This document shows, in pieces, positions 35,086-45,188 of a stretch of 64,000 nucleotides of DNA. The notes under the pieces are model-generated. The model made no database searches. It saw only the letters and a list, made by a program, of their open reading frames with translations, and was not told the DNA's origin. Within the stretch, counting starts at the first letter, position 1. Each line of letters opens with the position of its first letter. Source of the DNA: Eutrigla gurnardus (lineage: Eukaryota; Chordata; Actinopteri; Perciformes; Triglidae); the NCBI GenBank assembly GCA_963514095.1, contig OY741281.1:8032319-8096318 (forward strand), written 5' to 3'. The translations under genes and the position numbers were made by a program.

Positions 35086-35110
35086 TATGAGAGACACTGC
35101 TCCCGATAAA
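35086..35110 (-). promoter_or_regulatory. IRE 9 (diverged)
   Basis: Transcript: UAU, bulged C, GGGAG/CUCUC (one G-U), loop CAGUGU (35094-35099), AUA. Upper stem intact, lower stem shorter. Confidence 0.8.
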
Positions 35111-35134
35111 TACACACACACACACACCTCATTG

Positions 35135-35159
35135 TTATGGAAGACACTGCTCCCGATAA
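35135..35159 (-). promoter_or_regulatory. IRE 8 (repeat copy)
   Basis: Identical core; loop at 35144-35149; flank CTCATTG; followed by pure CA. Confidence 0.9.
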
Positions 35160-35198
35160 ACACACACACACACACGCATGCACACACACACCTCACTG

Positions 35199-35223
35199 TT
35201 ATGGAAGACACTGCTCCCGATAA
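35199..35223 (-). promoter_or_regulatory. IRE 7 (repeat copy)
   Basis: Identical core; loop at 35208-35213; flank CTCACTG instead of CTCATCG. Confidence 0.9.
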
Positions 35224-35261
35224 ATACACATGTACAACACACACACACACACACCTCATCG

Positions 35262-35286
35262 TTATGGAAGACACTGCTCCCGATAA
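35262..35286 (-). promoter_or_regulatory. IRE 6 (repeat copy)
   Basis: Core identical to IRE 4 and 5; loop at 35271-35276; longer CA run on the side away from IRE 5. Confidence 0.9.
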
Positions 35287-35316
35287 ATACACATGTACAA
35301 CACACACACCTCATCG

Positions 35317-35341
35317 TTATGGAAGACACTGCTCCCGATAA
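35317..35341 (-). promoter_or_regulatory. IRE 5 (55-bp repeat copy)
   Basis: Core identical to IRE 4; loop at 35326-35331; the whole 55-bp unit including ACATGTACAAC is repeated. Confidence 0.9.
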
Positions 35342-35371
35342 ATACACATGTACAACACACACACCTCATCG

Positions 35372-35396
35372 TTATGGAAGACACTGCTCCCGATAA
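35372..35396 (-). promoter_or_regulatory. IRE 4 (55-bp repeat copy)
   Basis: Same 25-nt core as IRE 3; loop at 35381-35386. Exactly 55 bp from IRE 5. Confidence 0.9.
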
Positions 35397-35473
35397 ATAC
35401 ACATGTACAACACACACACACACACAAACACACACATACACTGGTAGGCAAAAACTACCATCAGTGCTCGTCA

Positions 35474-35498
35474 TTATGGAAGACACTGCTCCCGATAA
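35474..35498 (-). promoter_or_regulatory. IRE 3
   Basis: Transcript: UUAU, bulged C, GGGAG/CUUCC (one G-U), loop CAGUGU (35483-35488), AUAA. Not embedded in the (CA)n repeat unit, so perhaps the ancestral copy. Confidence 0.9.
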
Positions 35499-36020
35499 CT
35501 TCATCATATAACTGCTCCAAAGTAGACTGTGCAACATAAATGGCTTTCTTGCAAATTACGAGGGGGTCGATAATGTTCCGGCTGCTTGTGCATTCTATTC
35601 ATTTGCTTTTTTAAATTTAGCATTAATCTTGCTGCGAAGCACAGAAAAATCCAGTCTGAATACATTTCTGGTGTTGTGGAAGAATTCCCAAATATCCGGA
35701 GAATACAGTTCTCTCTCTGCTCATAGTCTAGTTTTTGACAAATTAAAACACTAACTGAGACTATATCAGGAAAAAAAAAATGTGTCTACCCTTCATTTCT
35801 CCCTTTAAATGCGTTTTAAATAACCATTTTGATGACAGACTGAAGCACTTCTCAAACAGACCACTTTCTCATGAGGTCATTTCAGCTCCATCATCTCTTC
35901 ACATAAGGAAAAAATGAAGGCCATAGAAATTGACTTTTGGGGCTCCATTTTGTCAGCAACAGTTGGGAGTCATTTCTGTAGCAGATGCTGCTGGAGTTTT
36001 AGACGGTATAACCGTCATAA

Positions 36021-36045
36021 TTATGGAAGGCACTGCTTCCGATAA
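36021..36045 (-). promoter_or_regulatory. IRE 2 (B-like)
   Basis: Transcript: UUAU, bulged C, upper stem GGAAG/CUUCC, loop CAGUGC (36030-36035), closed by AUAA. All five upper pairs are Watson-Crick; extended AU-rich lower stem. Confidence 0.92.
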
Positions 36046-36072
36046 CGTTGTATAAAAAAGACAAACAATAAC

Positions 36073-36097
36073 TTTATAGTGGACACTGCCACTGATA
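36073..36097 (-). promoter_or_regulatory. IRE 1 (A-like)
   Basis: Transcript: lower stem UUUAU/AUAAA, bulged C, upper stem AGUGG/CCACU, loop CAGUGU (36083-36088). Flanks resemble the first IRE of human TFRC. Confidence 0.9.
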
Positions 36098-36426
36098 AAA
36101 AAACGTATATATATATATAAAGTATAAATAAGGTTTCCGAGTGTTTTCATGGCGAGAGGTCACAGCAAAGGCTTTGACTGGTTCTATGCGGAGCCAGATT
36201 TGTCAGTAGCATCGATACTTCTTCAAGGGTTTGATGTTGGTTCACAGTTAGGAATGCATTTTCTATCTCTTCCTGGATCTTTGTTGGATCAAGCCTGTTT
36301 TTAAAGGGCGGGGCTTAGACCTCTAATTGACAGCTTGTGCTTAAGTGCTGATATTGGAGCTCCTCCCTCTGCTCTACCTCGAATTGAATTTCAATGACAC
36401 CCACGCACACAACTCCCCAGCTAGCT

Positions 36427-39400
36427 TTAGATTTCCTCATCGATGTCCCAGATGTTGCCCACCATGCCGTTGGCACACCCCTGCAGGTTCCAGGTGGCCA
36501 GGGCCAGCTGGGTGTGGAGCTCCACCATGTCGCTGGTCTCGGCGATGGATGCCAAAGTGTGGGAGCCCCGACCTAGCAGGAGGTGACGGAAGGGAGTCTC
36601 GACGGGGGACACGTACGGAGAGAGGAGGCTGTGCTCAACCTGGAACGATAAACGAAGACCACAATACATCTCTGAGGTGTTGTGATGTTTAAATATCCCA
36701 GAAATTGACCAGCCCTAATCGTGTCTACACAGGTGTCTCAGTGTGCATCTTACACTCATGATCCTGTCGTTGAGGATCCGACAGGCCTCCTTGTCATTAA
36801 CGTCAGTGTTGATGATGTCTTCGTTGATGCCGCTCGCCGCACGTTGGAAGGAGCCGCGTGCACGATTCAGCCAGCTGGGACTCACTCCCTTCAGCTGACC
36901 AGACTACAGCACAAAGAGTCAAATAAACATCAACATATTTCTCAGAAAAACGTCGTGTCATACATAAATGCCTCCTTAAAGAAAGGAATCAAACGATAGC
37001 ATACAAAGATGTGAGACCGACCTGCGTGAGCTGGTTGATGCGTTTGTAGACTCGGACCACAGCCTTGGTGAGGACGCCACTGTAGCCGCTCACATCCAGG
37101 CGGAGCAGGTGGTCGTGGACCAGTCGCAGAGCCATGGAGCCGGCAAACTGGGCCGCCACCGCCACCATTTCACTGGTGTGGTGGTTTGTTTGGTAACCGA
37201 GGTGATCCTTGTTGTCCAGGTTGGTGCCATAGTAACCGTAGGTCTCAGTCTTTGGAGGGAATTTCAATACAAAGTGCATATGTTTTTTAACAGGAACTAA
37301 GATGTAACAAATCAAAGAGATGTCGGCAAACGGCACAAAAACATTTAGAGAGACTTGTGCATTGAGCAAACTTCTGGGGTCCCTTTAAAAGATGAACAGG
37401 ATAGGAGATTGTTCTCTATTACAACATTGCTATGGTAATAACTTGCATCTCATTTTTACATTACAATTTACACCGTCTATCTGATTTTTGTTTTACGTCA
37501 TATACGTATAACATTATTCCTTGTGGGTAAATATAAACACACACTGTTAGAAGTAACATCTAGACTCACATTGTTAGAGATGAAGTGGAAAGAGATGGAG
37601 GGAATTCCAGAGATGGCCAGGAAAGGATAGGCGGGGTCATCCATTGACATCGGCCTCAGTCTGCACACAGTGACGTTAAGTTATTGTACTGTACACGGTT
37701 ATTATCAACAGAGAGTACAACCGCTTCTTCTCTCTACAGCAAGCTTATAGTTGTAGGGTTGGGATTAAATTATGAGTTATCTACTGAAAACAGTCAATGA
37801 CTTACTCTTACATCAGATAGTTCCTGATTTACATCAAAATGTGCCATTTTAGACAGCAAAGCTCTTGTCTGGCTGCTTGTTTTTAGCCAAAATTAACAAA
37901 TAAGAAAAACAAGTTTACATTTCTCAACTTAAGGCATCAGTTTTGGTATCAAAACTTGACAAGATAAACTTCTACTGCTTTAAAATGTGCTCTTAATGAC
38001 TGTTTGAAGAGTTTAATTTCTAAAGACTGCAAAACTGTCCTGAAAAAAAGGAAACACCTGGCTTTACATACTGACTACTACTTACGTTTTGGCCTCCCAG
38101 TTACTTGCTCCCACCATATCGTACACAGTGCCAGAACCAAGAGGGCTCTTCACCTGCATGACGGGGCAAATTAAAAGTTAATACAAACACTTGCTTGTAC
38201 AGAACTGGATCAGCATTAAGTGGGGTGTTGTTGTCGTGCCGTTACCTCTTTCATCGTGTTCTCAAGGAGGCTGTGGAGCAGCGGACTTGCTGAGGCTATA
38301 AAGCTCCCACGACCTTGCGTGGAGACAAGACAGTCAGCTGACAATCCCTAGGAAACTCATTTAAAATGAATTGCAGGTGTGTCCTGTACTTACCCATGAG
38401 CACTCCATCCAGGCTTATGTAGGTGAAAACATGTTTGTCAATAGAGGACATGTAACCCTAAAAACAATACAGACATATTAAAGAACATTTCTAGGACAGG
38501 CGAGTTTCTTTTGTCCATTCAGATCAAGTTCATTTAGTTCTTACCTCCAACCACTCGGTGGCGCCAACGTTTCCGTACTCTCCAGCGCTCCAGCTTGCAA
38601 ACACCAGGCTTCTCCTGGGCCTGAACCCATCTGGAAAAAAGAAAACACATCAATGATGTTATGCAGGTGAAGAAGCTTCGTTATACAAATTCTACAATAT
38701 TGTCGATATAACAGAATCTACAGCAGAGGCCAAATGAGGACAGTGATAATAAATGTTCACTTATACTTCTGCATTAAAAAGGAATTGAAGCATAACTCTC
38801 AACCATACTGTTTTACCTTTATAGTAAAAAGAAGTGCGATTATGTAAAAGATGGCCCCTGAGTGAAGCCAATGACGTTACCACAGCTTTATACTCTTAAT
38901 AGTTCCTGCAGTCTTGGGAAGGGAGGAGTGAGCGGAGGGGTATTCAGTTGATTTCTTTTTGCAACCACACCGCTAGATGCTACAAAAGCCGACACACTGT
39001 CCCGGTAAGGTGTTAGACCTTGGCCCTGAGGCAACACCTTAGCTGTTGTGTGCCTCCTTAAAAATGTAACTAGATATTAGGTATACAGCAGCTACAAAGA
39101 TGCCATGTGAGGACAGCAAGAACCGATTTGTCAGCATTTGCTGCTTATTTATTCCTCCTACATGTTTCCGATACTGGTGGACATTGTTGAGAGTCAAAAC
39201 AACATCCAGCATTTATAAAGGCTCTGAAACAGGTTTTGTTTGCAGGGATGATACACCCTGTTTATACTGGCTATTTAAGGTCCCTTACTAACATTCCTCC
39301 AATACAAGTAATGGGGGACAAAATCCAAAGTCATTGTTTGTTGCAAAAAAATGTATTCCAAAATGTACCTTAAGTTAATATGGGGTTTCATACTTTAGTC

Positions 39401-42400
39401 TGATTTAGCCAAATAAATCCAAAAGTCACAGCTTTTATTTTACTATTAACTTTTTGTTGTTTCTGTGCTGAGCTCCACTTGGGATAATAACCAAAAAGGG
39501 GAATTTTGTACTGAAATTAAAAAGATATCCACATGATTTGACTGACTCAGACTGCTGAAGCCTCCCATTAATGAATCCCTTGTGTATTGTGTCTAGTAAG
39601 GGTTATGACCGTTACCGTTCTCCACCATCTCGTGGACAGCCTTGGCCAGCTCCACCAATATGGAGGTGCCAACAGCGGCTTTGGCGTAGCCTTTACCCCA
39701 GGCGTCTCTGTGAGCTCCCAGTACAATGTAGCGATCTGCAGATTCACATAAAAGCACGGAAACATTATTTTAGATGTACGCTGAAAATAAAATAATCCCA
39801 CTATAGAGAATGAGAGGGGAGAGAAAGGTACCAGGATCAGTGAATCCTTTGATGACTCCGAACACATTGTGGATCTCCCTGTTGACCTCCACGTTGTTCA
39901 CCTCAACAGTGATGTTCTCGCTGCCTCCAAGTCTGTAATCCACAGACTGGAGGCTACCTTTAAAACCGCTGATGTCAGATGATTCAGGACCAGCAATTTT
40001 CCTATAGAGGGGATGGAGATTTCGCTGCAGTTACTGTTCGGAACGGGACAATATATTAATTTTATATCAAGACTATATGTTGATATACTTGTTTTAGTAC
40101 CACACAGCATAATTAATGTACAGATTTATTGTGTTGAGTAGATTTTGCATCATTGGTGACATACGACCTATAATAAACCAGCAGACAAGTGATAGACCTT
40201 ATTGCGTCTATGTGTGGATGTGTGTCCTTACTGTAGAAGCGCTGAAGCCATGGTGGCGGTGATAGTCTGGGCTGGGATTTTGGGAAGGCCAGACGACTTC
40301 GTTGGGGGGAACTGGGTGTGGTTGAAGGAGGGGAATCCAGGGGTGTATGGGTCACCTGAACCAAGATGGACCTGAAAGTGGACACACAAAAAAACCAATG
40401 CAAAAAACACACTGTACCAAGTGGTTTTCAATCGAGACTTGCTACTAGTTCATTGGCCTTCAGCAACAGTCTACAAAACTAGTAAGTCCAAACGTACATG
40501 TCCGTAGAGCGCCGTCTCTGGTTCATAATTGAAATCTTGAGGGTCAGGGTAGATCAGAACAGCAGAGGCCCCCTTTGTAGCAGCATTATCCACCTGGAGA
40601 AACAACATTATAGCGAAGTTCCTTAATTAAAAAAAATAATAATTACACGAGACATATGAAGGAGTCACAATCAGTAGTTACCTTCTCTGCAAAACTGATC
40701 TTTCCAGCTCGGAGCAGCAACACACTGTCTTTCAGTTCAATGGAGTTCTTCTGCAGAACATCCAAATCCTCCTGACGGCCGTAGTTGCCGTACACCAGCT
40801 TGCCCTACGGACACAAGCATATATTTAACAGCTGAAAGCAACAAATCACAGTTTAATGGGCCTATACGACTAAAAAAAAAATGTGACTATCAACTCACCT
40901 CAACTTTCCCAGGATTACTGTAGGCCAGATATCCTGTAGGCTTGAAGACATCTGAACCAAAAAGGACACGGTTTGGATGCTCACTGCAGATAAGAGGACA
41001 AACGTTGGTAATGATATCATTCATTTATTTTTATTTTGTACTTTTTAGAAGTTAAGTGCGTTTCCAGGAGTTACTTTTCTACACGCTTCCTGCCAAGAAC
41101 AAAAACAACAAGTTCGGTGTGTTGATACTATTCCACGAGTCAACCGTAGTCACACTGAGGCAATTACACAGACTGATTTGATTAGGTGGTGTGATGTTTG
41201 ATTGGATAATCACGTTGTTAACATGTTTGAATGAGAAGAAAAAAGTAACCAATCAGCAAATCAGGAATATGATCAAATCTCCCCTTTCATTTTGAATTAT
41301 AGCGCCCCCAAGAGGCCAACAAGAATTGAGGTTTCCTCAGACAATGTAAAATAAATATCCCTCAAATAATAGAATCCAAATACAGTAAATAATGTGTGTT
41401 AACCTGTCTGGCATCTGCAGCTGAACATAGTGGATGTCCGTCCAGGGATCCATCTGCAGTTTCTTGAATTCATCAAAGATGTTGTTTCCCATCATGTTGT
41501 CTTCACCACTTCCAGCTGAATGTGTCGGCAAATCAAAGTTGCTGCAGAAAAAGAAATGACCTGAAATTAACCTTACATGTATATCATAGTAAGACTTTTG
41601 AGGGGGGAAAATGCCAGCAGATGACTCATAACACGTGCTGTGCTTTATTATAAAATGTCAGCCCTTGTTTTACATGTATACATAATGAGAAATCAAGCAA
41701 AGTAATTTATACAACACATTGTACATAATATGCAACATTATGTGCTTTCCATAAAAATGACAGGATAATATAACACAACCTCGGCTTGGCTGTAGGTGTT
41801 TTTTAAGTCAGTGTCATCATTAGAGTCATGGAACTATTCGAGTATCTCCCCTTACATAAACGCTCATTGTAACCTTCCCCGGTCTCGTTTGTATTCTCTG
41901 ACATTCTCTGCAACGTAATACTCCAAAAACAAAAATGCCAGCTGATCTCTCTCATCAGTTCATTCATATTTATAATTCCTTCTCCCCTCATATGAAAATG
42001 AAAGGACGAAACTGGCACAAATAATTAACACTGTAAATGATTTCTTTGGAGGGACTTGCCAGAATTGCCAGTAGATTTGTTTGATTGTAGGGGGTGTTCC
42101 CTTTAGGCTTCATCCTCAAAGACTTATAATTGAATAAAAAGAAGGCCTGCACATTAACCTACCTCAGGGTTTTGTCAAAGGCCTGGCTGGTGAGCTTCTG
42201 CGTCAGGAGTTTGGTGACGTCGCTCCAGTCCATCTGAACGTTTGTCGCTGGGGCAACAGCAACTGGCATATCATCCACTGTATCATCCGTTTTCAGCTCT
42301 TGGTCACAGTTTACTTGCTCCACCTGAGTTTCACGGTGGCTGAGGTAACCGAGCACGTAGCCTGGAAGACAAACAGTACCGAGACTTGAGAACTGGATTT

Positions 42401-43156
42401 TAAAATATGCATACACATAAAAGTTTAAAGTAGAGCAGCTTTCTAATTCTACTGCTAAACACATTAGTTATCCTGTTTTTGTTGCAATGCAAACTATAAA
42501 TAAACCCAGAGACATGTAAACAATCATCCTCTTTGTCTCTATAAAGATTTATTCTTCCAAAGTTTCTGCATGTATATGAAAATTATATGATATAATACGG
42601 TATTCAATTAAAAATTAAAATATTAATTTCAGCCCTAACATGTCATGTCATATATTTGATCATTTAGCTAATAGCTAAAGAAGAGGGGCCTACCAGTGAC
42701 AAATATCAGCAGGATCCCCAGGGCCAGGTAGCAAACAGTACTTCTGCTTTGATGCCGAGGTGCCGGCCTGAAGCTCGGGGATCCCTGGGCCTGGTCCTCG
42801 GTCTCATCTGACAGTTTGACCTCTACATGACTTTCGCCATCTTCCGCCGGCTGCAGAGTGAACCTGCTGTACCGCTCACTTTTAATCTAGAGACAGGGAA
42901 AAAAAGAGTGAAAACTATGTGAGCAATGAGGTTTTGCTCCCACAGCTGCACAGGGAGGACAGGGGGCCTAGGGCTTACAAAAAGGTCAAATTATCTAGCA
43001 AATACAATATTTTTATTTAACATTTTTACTCCATAAAAAAACTATAAAAATAAAAAATACAAATAAATGATGAAAGTAAAAGATACTAAAAACACATTGA
43101 AATATAAAGTTACAAACACTCACCATGTTGTTGAAGGCAGACCTCACCCGATCCAT
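36427..43156 (-). CDS. tfrc: Transferrin receptor protein 1 (TfR1), 18 coding exons
   Basis: Exons in transcript order: 43124-43156 (from ATG), 42694-42886, 42163-42361, 41404-41541, 40899-40983, 40682-40804, 40498-40593, 40232-40371, 39832-40001, 39616-39735, 38545-38630, 38394-38457, 38246-38313, 38086-38153, 37570-37660, 37022-37249, 36754-36903, 36427-36639. Sum 2265 nt, 754 residues (human 760). All GT-AG with matching phases. Type II membrane protein: cytoplasmic tail with endocytic motif YSRF (17-20, human YTRF), membrane segment about 61-81, then protease-associated domain (GSGDPYTPGFPSFNHTQFPP), M28 peptidase-like domain (GAHRDAWG, FASWSAGEYG, GATEWLEGY) and helical domain ending NIWDIDEEI. 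It imports iron-loaded transferrin by clathrin endocytosis. Oddity: the transferrin-contact RGD of mammals reads RGS (650-652). The start is the only ATG in frame, preceded by a non-coding first exon as in mammals. Fish have tfr1a/tfr1b; which one this is, is not determined. Confidence 0.97.
36754..36903 (-). CDS. tfrc: tfrc exon 18: helical-domain exon with RGS at the RGD position
   Basis: Encodes SPSWLNRARGSFQRAASG, aligning with human LQWLYSARGDFFRATSR. RG is kept and Asp is replaced by Ser (AGC at the third position). The rest ends ACRILNDRIMS, matching KKLNDRVMR, so the alignment is unambiguous. Confidence 0.93.
38631..39615 (-). other. tfrc intron with a Kolobok-like fragment
   Basis: Longest intron within the ectodomain exons. 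At about 38915-39005 it holds GGAGTGAGCGGAGGGGTATT, CACACCGCTAGATGCTACAA and ACACACTGTCCC, pieces of the same TTAA-element family as 20685-20917 in the opposite orientation. No exon seen. Confidence 0.6.
42694..42886 (-). CDS. tfrc: tfrc exon 3: endocytic motif and transmembrane segment
   Basis: Encodes IKSERYSRFTLQ, an acidic tail region, then STVCYLALGILLIFVT, the first part of the membrane anchor. The next exon continues GYVLGYLSH. The tyrosine internalisation signal fits YxRF. Confidence 0.94.
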
Positions 43157-43169
43157 TGTTGCTGTTGTT
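43124..43169 (-). CDS. tfrc: tfrc exon 2 with start codon
   Basis: Acceptor TCTATAG, 13 nt of 5'UTR, then 11 codons MDRVRSAFNNM ending in phase 0 at GTGAGTG. The small first coding exon matches mammalian TFRC (MMDQARSAFSNL). Confidence 0.93.
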
Positions 43170-44790
43170 CTATAGACAGAGAGTGAGATGGAGATTATGA
43201 GGTTGTGAGAGGAAATATACAAAACACAAATGCAAAGGTGGACAGGTAACTGAGAAGGAGCAGGAGAGCGGATGTGTGGTGAGTAGCTTTCCAACAGTGT
43301 TGCCAGATTATAAAACCGGTGGGGATTGCTGTAGTTCAGGGTGGAGAGTGTTTTCTCTGTAAACAGGCTGAGTGTTATTCACTGAAACATGCATAGGAAC
43401 AGCAACATAATTATATATACACAGTTTTAACCGTGTTTCTGGCTTGCTGTCTCCATCATAACCATGAAGTGTTTTTAGTTCTCCACACTGTGTAGACAAA
43501 TAATGAGTTGATGAATGCTATATTCATTGCAGATCCTGTCTAACATTTCACAACGTCTCAAATTACTTCCATGAACAGGGTTGGCCTTCACTTGACACAC
43601 ACATACTTACAAAAAACAAGACAGATACTATTTGGAGGAAGTGACCTTCGTGTATTGTTTTCACATCACAGCAGCGATACTTGGTTTCATTTACACACGT
43701 CACATGCAGACGCCACTGAGGCGTCGTTCAGAGCTTACAAAGTGTCTGTTCCAACTGACAAACTCCCCTGCGTTTCCCCTCCTCCTTTATAGGTGGAAAT
43801 TGGCGCAATATGTGCCGCGTTTACCGGTTACTCAAACTACTTCCTTGTTACTAAGCTGAAACAGGAATTACCAGCTACTGTTTGATCATCAAGAGATAAT
43901 ATTTAGTGTAACCATTTACGAATTATATAATAGGGTTTTTTTTGTTGGTTTTAAAAAAAAAAGGCAAACAGTTTGTGTAAAACAATTCCCTCCTAGGCAT
44001 GCAGAAACTTAAGATACTGGTTTGGAAAGAGGAGTTGGATGAATGTCTCACGATGATGCACGTTTTGGACACAAATAAAGATCAATCAAATTTCATGTTT
44101 GACTCAGACCAACAGTCCAAAGCCCTAAAATATTCAGTTAAATTAGAATGCCAGTAAAACCTTAGTCTATTAATCTACTATCAAAATTGTTGCAAATTAT
44201 GCAAATGATCAGCTCCAGGCATACATGTTTAACAGGCATATTGAGCAATCAGTCAAGCCTCTAAGGTTATTACTAATGTGTAAGGTCATCTTGCAGGCCT
44301 GTCCTACGACCAACTCATTAGAGCATCAGCTACATGATAATGCATTAAAATGTAAACAGTGTTGTAGGCCATTGGGGAGCGGTCACATAAGGCCACATGG
44401 AGATAAACTCTCCCTTTGCAGGAAGGAAGGTTTTTCTTAGATTTAGTTTTGCATGTCTGTCCAGATCCATTTCCCCCTCACTGTCAGAGGAGATAGTTTA
44501 ATAGGTTTTGAGAGGAAAGGGAGCAAGAATACTCAGAGTTCCCCATCACACTTCAATAACTGGAACATGGATTAACGAACGAAGCCTCGTGGACACTGGA
44601 CAGGAAGAGGACAGGTGACATTTGTAGCATAATTTGATTTAAGCTAGTTAGTTAGCCGTTGGGTTTGGTGTCCTTCATACATTTCCAGTTGAGCGGAAGA
44701 CTCGCGTAAGGGGCAATGCAGCTTAATAACTAGATGTTATTATAATATATACATGAATACAATGTCTGTCAATGTGAGTGGTTTCCTCAC
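43170..44790 (-). other. tfrc intron 1
   Basis: A 1.6-kb 5'UTR intron with donor GTGAGG at 44790. At 43296 it contains a terminus like that of the element at 33277. No coding seen. Confidence 0.7.
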
Positions 44791-44826
44791 CTTATTGCCG
44801 CCCAGAACGCCGCGTCTCCTTGCTAG
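44791..44826 (-). other. tfrc: tfrc non-coding exon 1 (predicted)
   Basis: On the minus strand GGAGACGCGGCGTTCTGGGC is followed by GGCAATAAG/GTGAGG. The 3' border is set by the strong donor; the 5' border is estimated at about 25-30 nt below the TATA-like box. Confidence 0.6.
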
Positions 44827-44850
44827 TGAGCTGCTTCCTCGTCGTGTGTC

Positions 44851-44858
44851 CTTATAGG
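44851..44858 (-). promoter_or_regulatory. TATA-like box of tfrc
   Basis: CCTATAAGG context on the minus strand about 30 nt upstream of the estimated start. The surroundings are locally CpG-containing (ACGTAAGGCGGAAGTGCC, including an ETS-like GGAAGT). Confidence 0.55.
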
Positions 44859-45122
44859 GTCGTGGCACTTCCGCCTTACGTCATCTTACGATCGGTCACG
44901 TACGCTCTTCTTAAAGGAAGAGTGTCAGCCAAAACTATAATTACGTTTATGAAATATAATGTGTTGTTTAATGCACAAACCTTTAAAAATACATTGCCAG
45001 TGCTGTTTGAATATCCCAACCTGTTTTAATGCGAAGTAATTTGTTTAAAATATATTTTCAAATTCCAGGGCAACAACTGCCTCATCATTTCTTATTTGAA
45101 GAACAATATTTAAATTTAAACG

Positions 45123-45123
<1 letters not shown>

Positions 45124-45186
<63 letters not shown>
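45124..45186 (+). repeat. (ATA)n microsatellite
   Basis: About 21 ATA units followed by interrupted ACA/ATC units to 45220. Confidence 0.95.

Positions 45187-45188
<2 letters not shown>

Larger units (their letters stand above)
35111..35426. repeat. Tandem repeat array of (CA)n plus IRE units
   Basis: Alternating CA runs and IRE cores. Loop-to-loop spacings across IREs 4-8 are 55, 55, 63 and 64 bp, differing only in CA-run length. The array is bounded by a (CA)n/(CAAA) run at 35411-35436. Confidence 0.9.
34095..36426 (-). other. tfrc: tfrc 3' untranslated region (about 2.3 kb)
   Basis: From the TAA at 36427-36429 to AATAAA at 34113-34118 on the minus strand. The length is close to the mammalian TFRC 3'UTR. 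It contains ten IRE-type stem-loops in two groups: two at 36.02-36.10 kb and eight at 35.04-35.50 kb, separated by about 520 nt, as mammalian IREs A-B and C-E are separated by a spacer. Family knowledge: IRP1/2 binding at low iron protects the mRNA from endonucleolytic decay. Confidence 0.85.

Noticed and set aside
35111..35426. CRISPR-like regular repeats
   Set aside because: The regular 55-bp spacing superficially resembles a direct-repeat array, but the units are IRE stem-loops plus CA runs in a vertebrate 3'UTR; there are no unique spacers.
35011..35537. Open frames on both strands through the CA/IRE array
   Set aside because: They are translations of the repeat units. The array is 3'UTR of tfrc; the repeated peptide reflects the repeated IRE.
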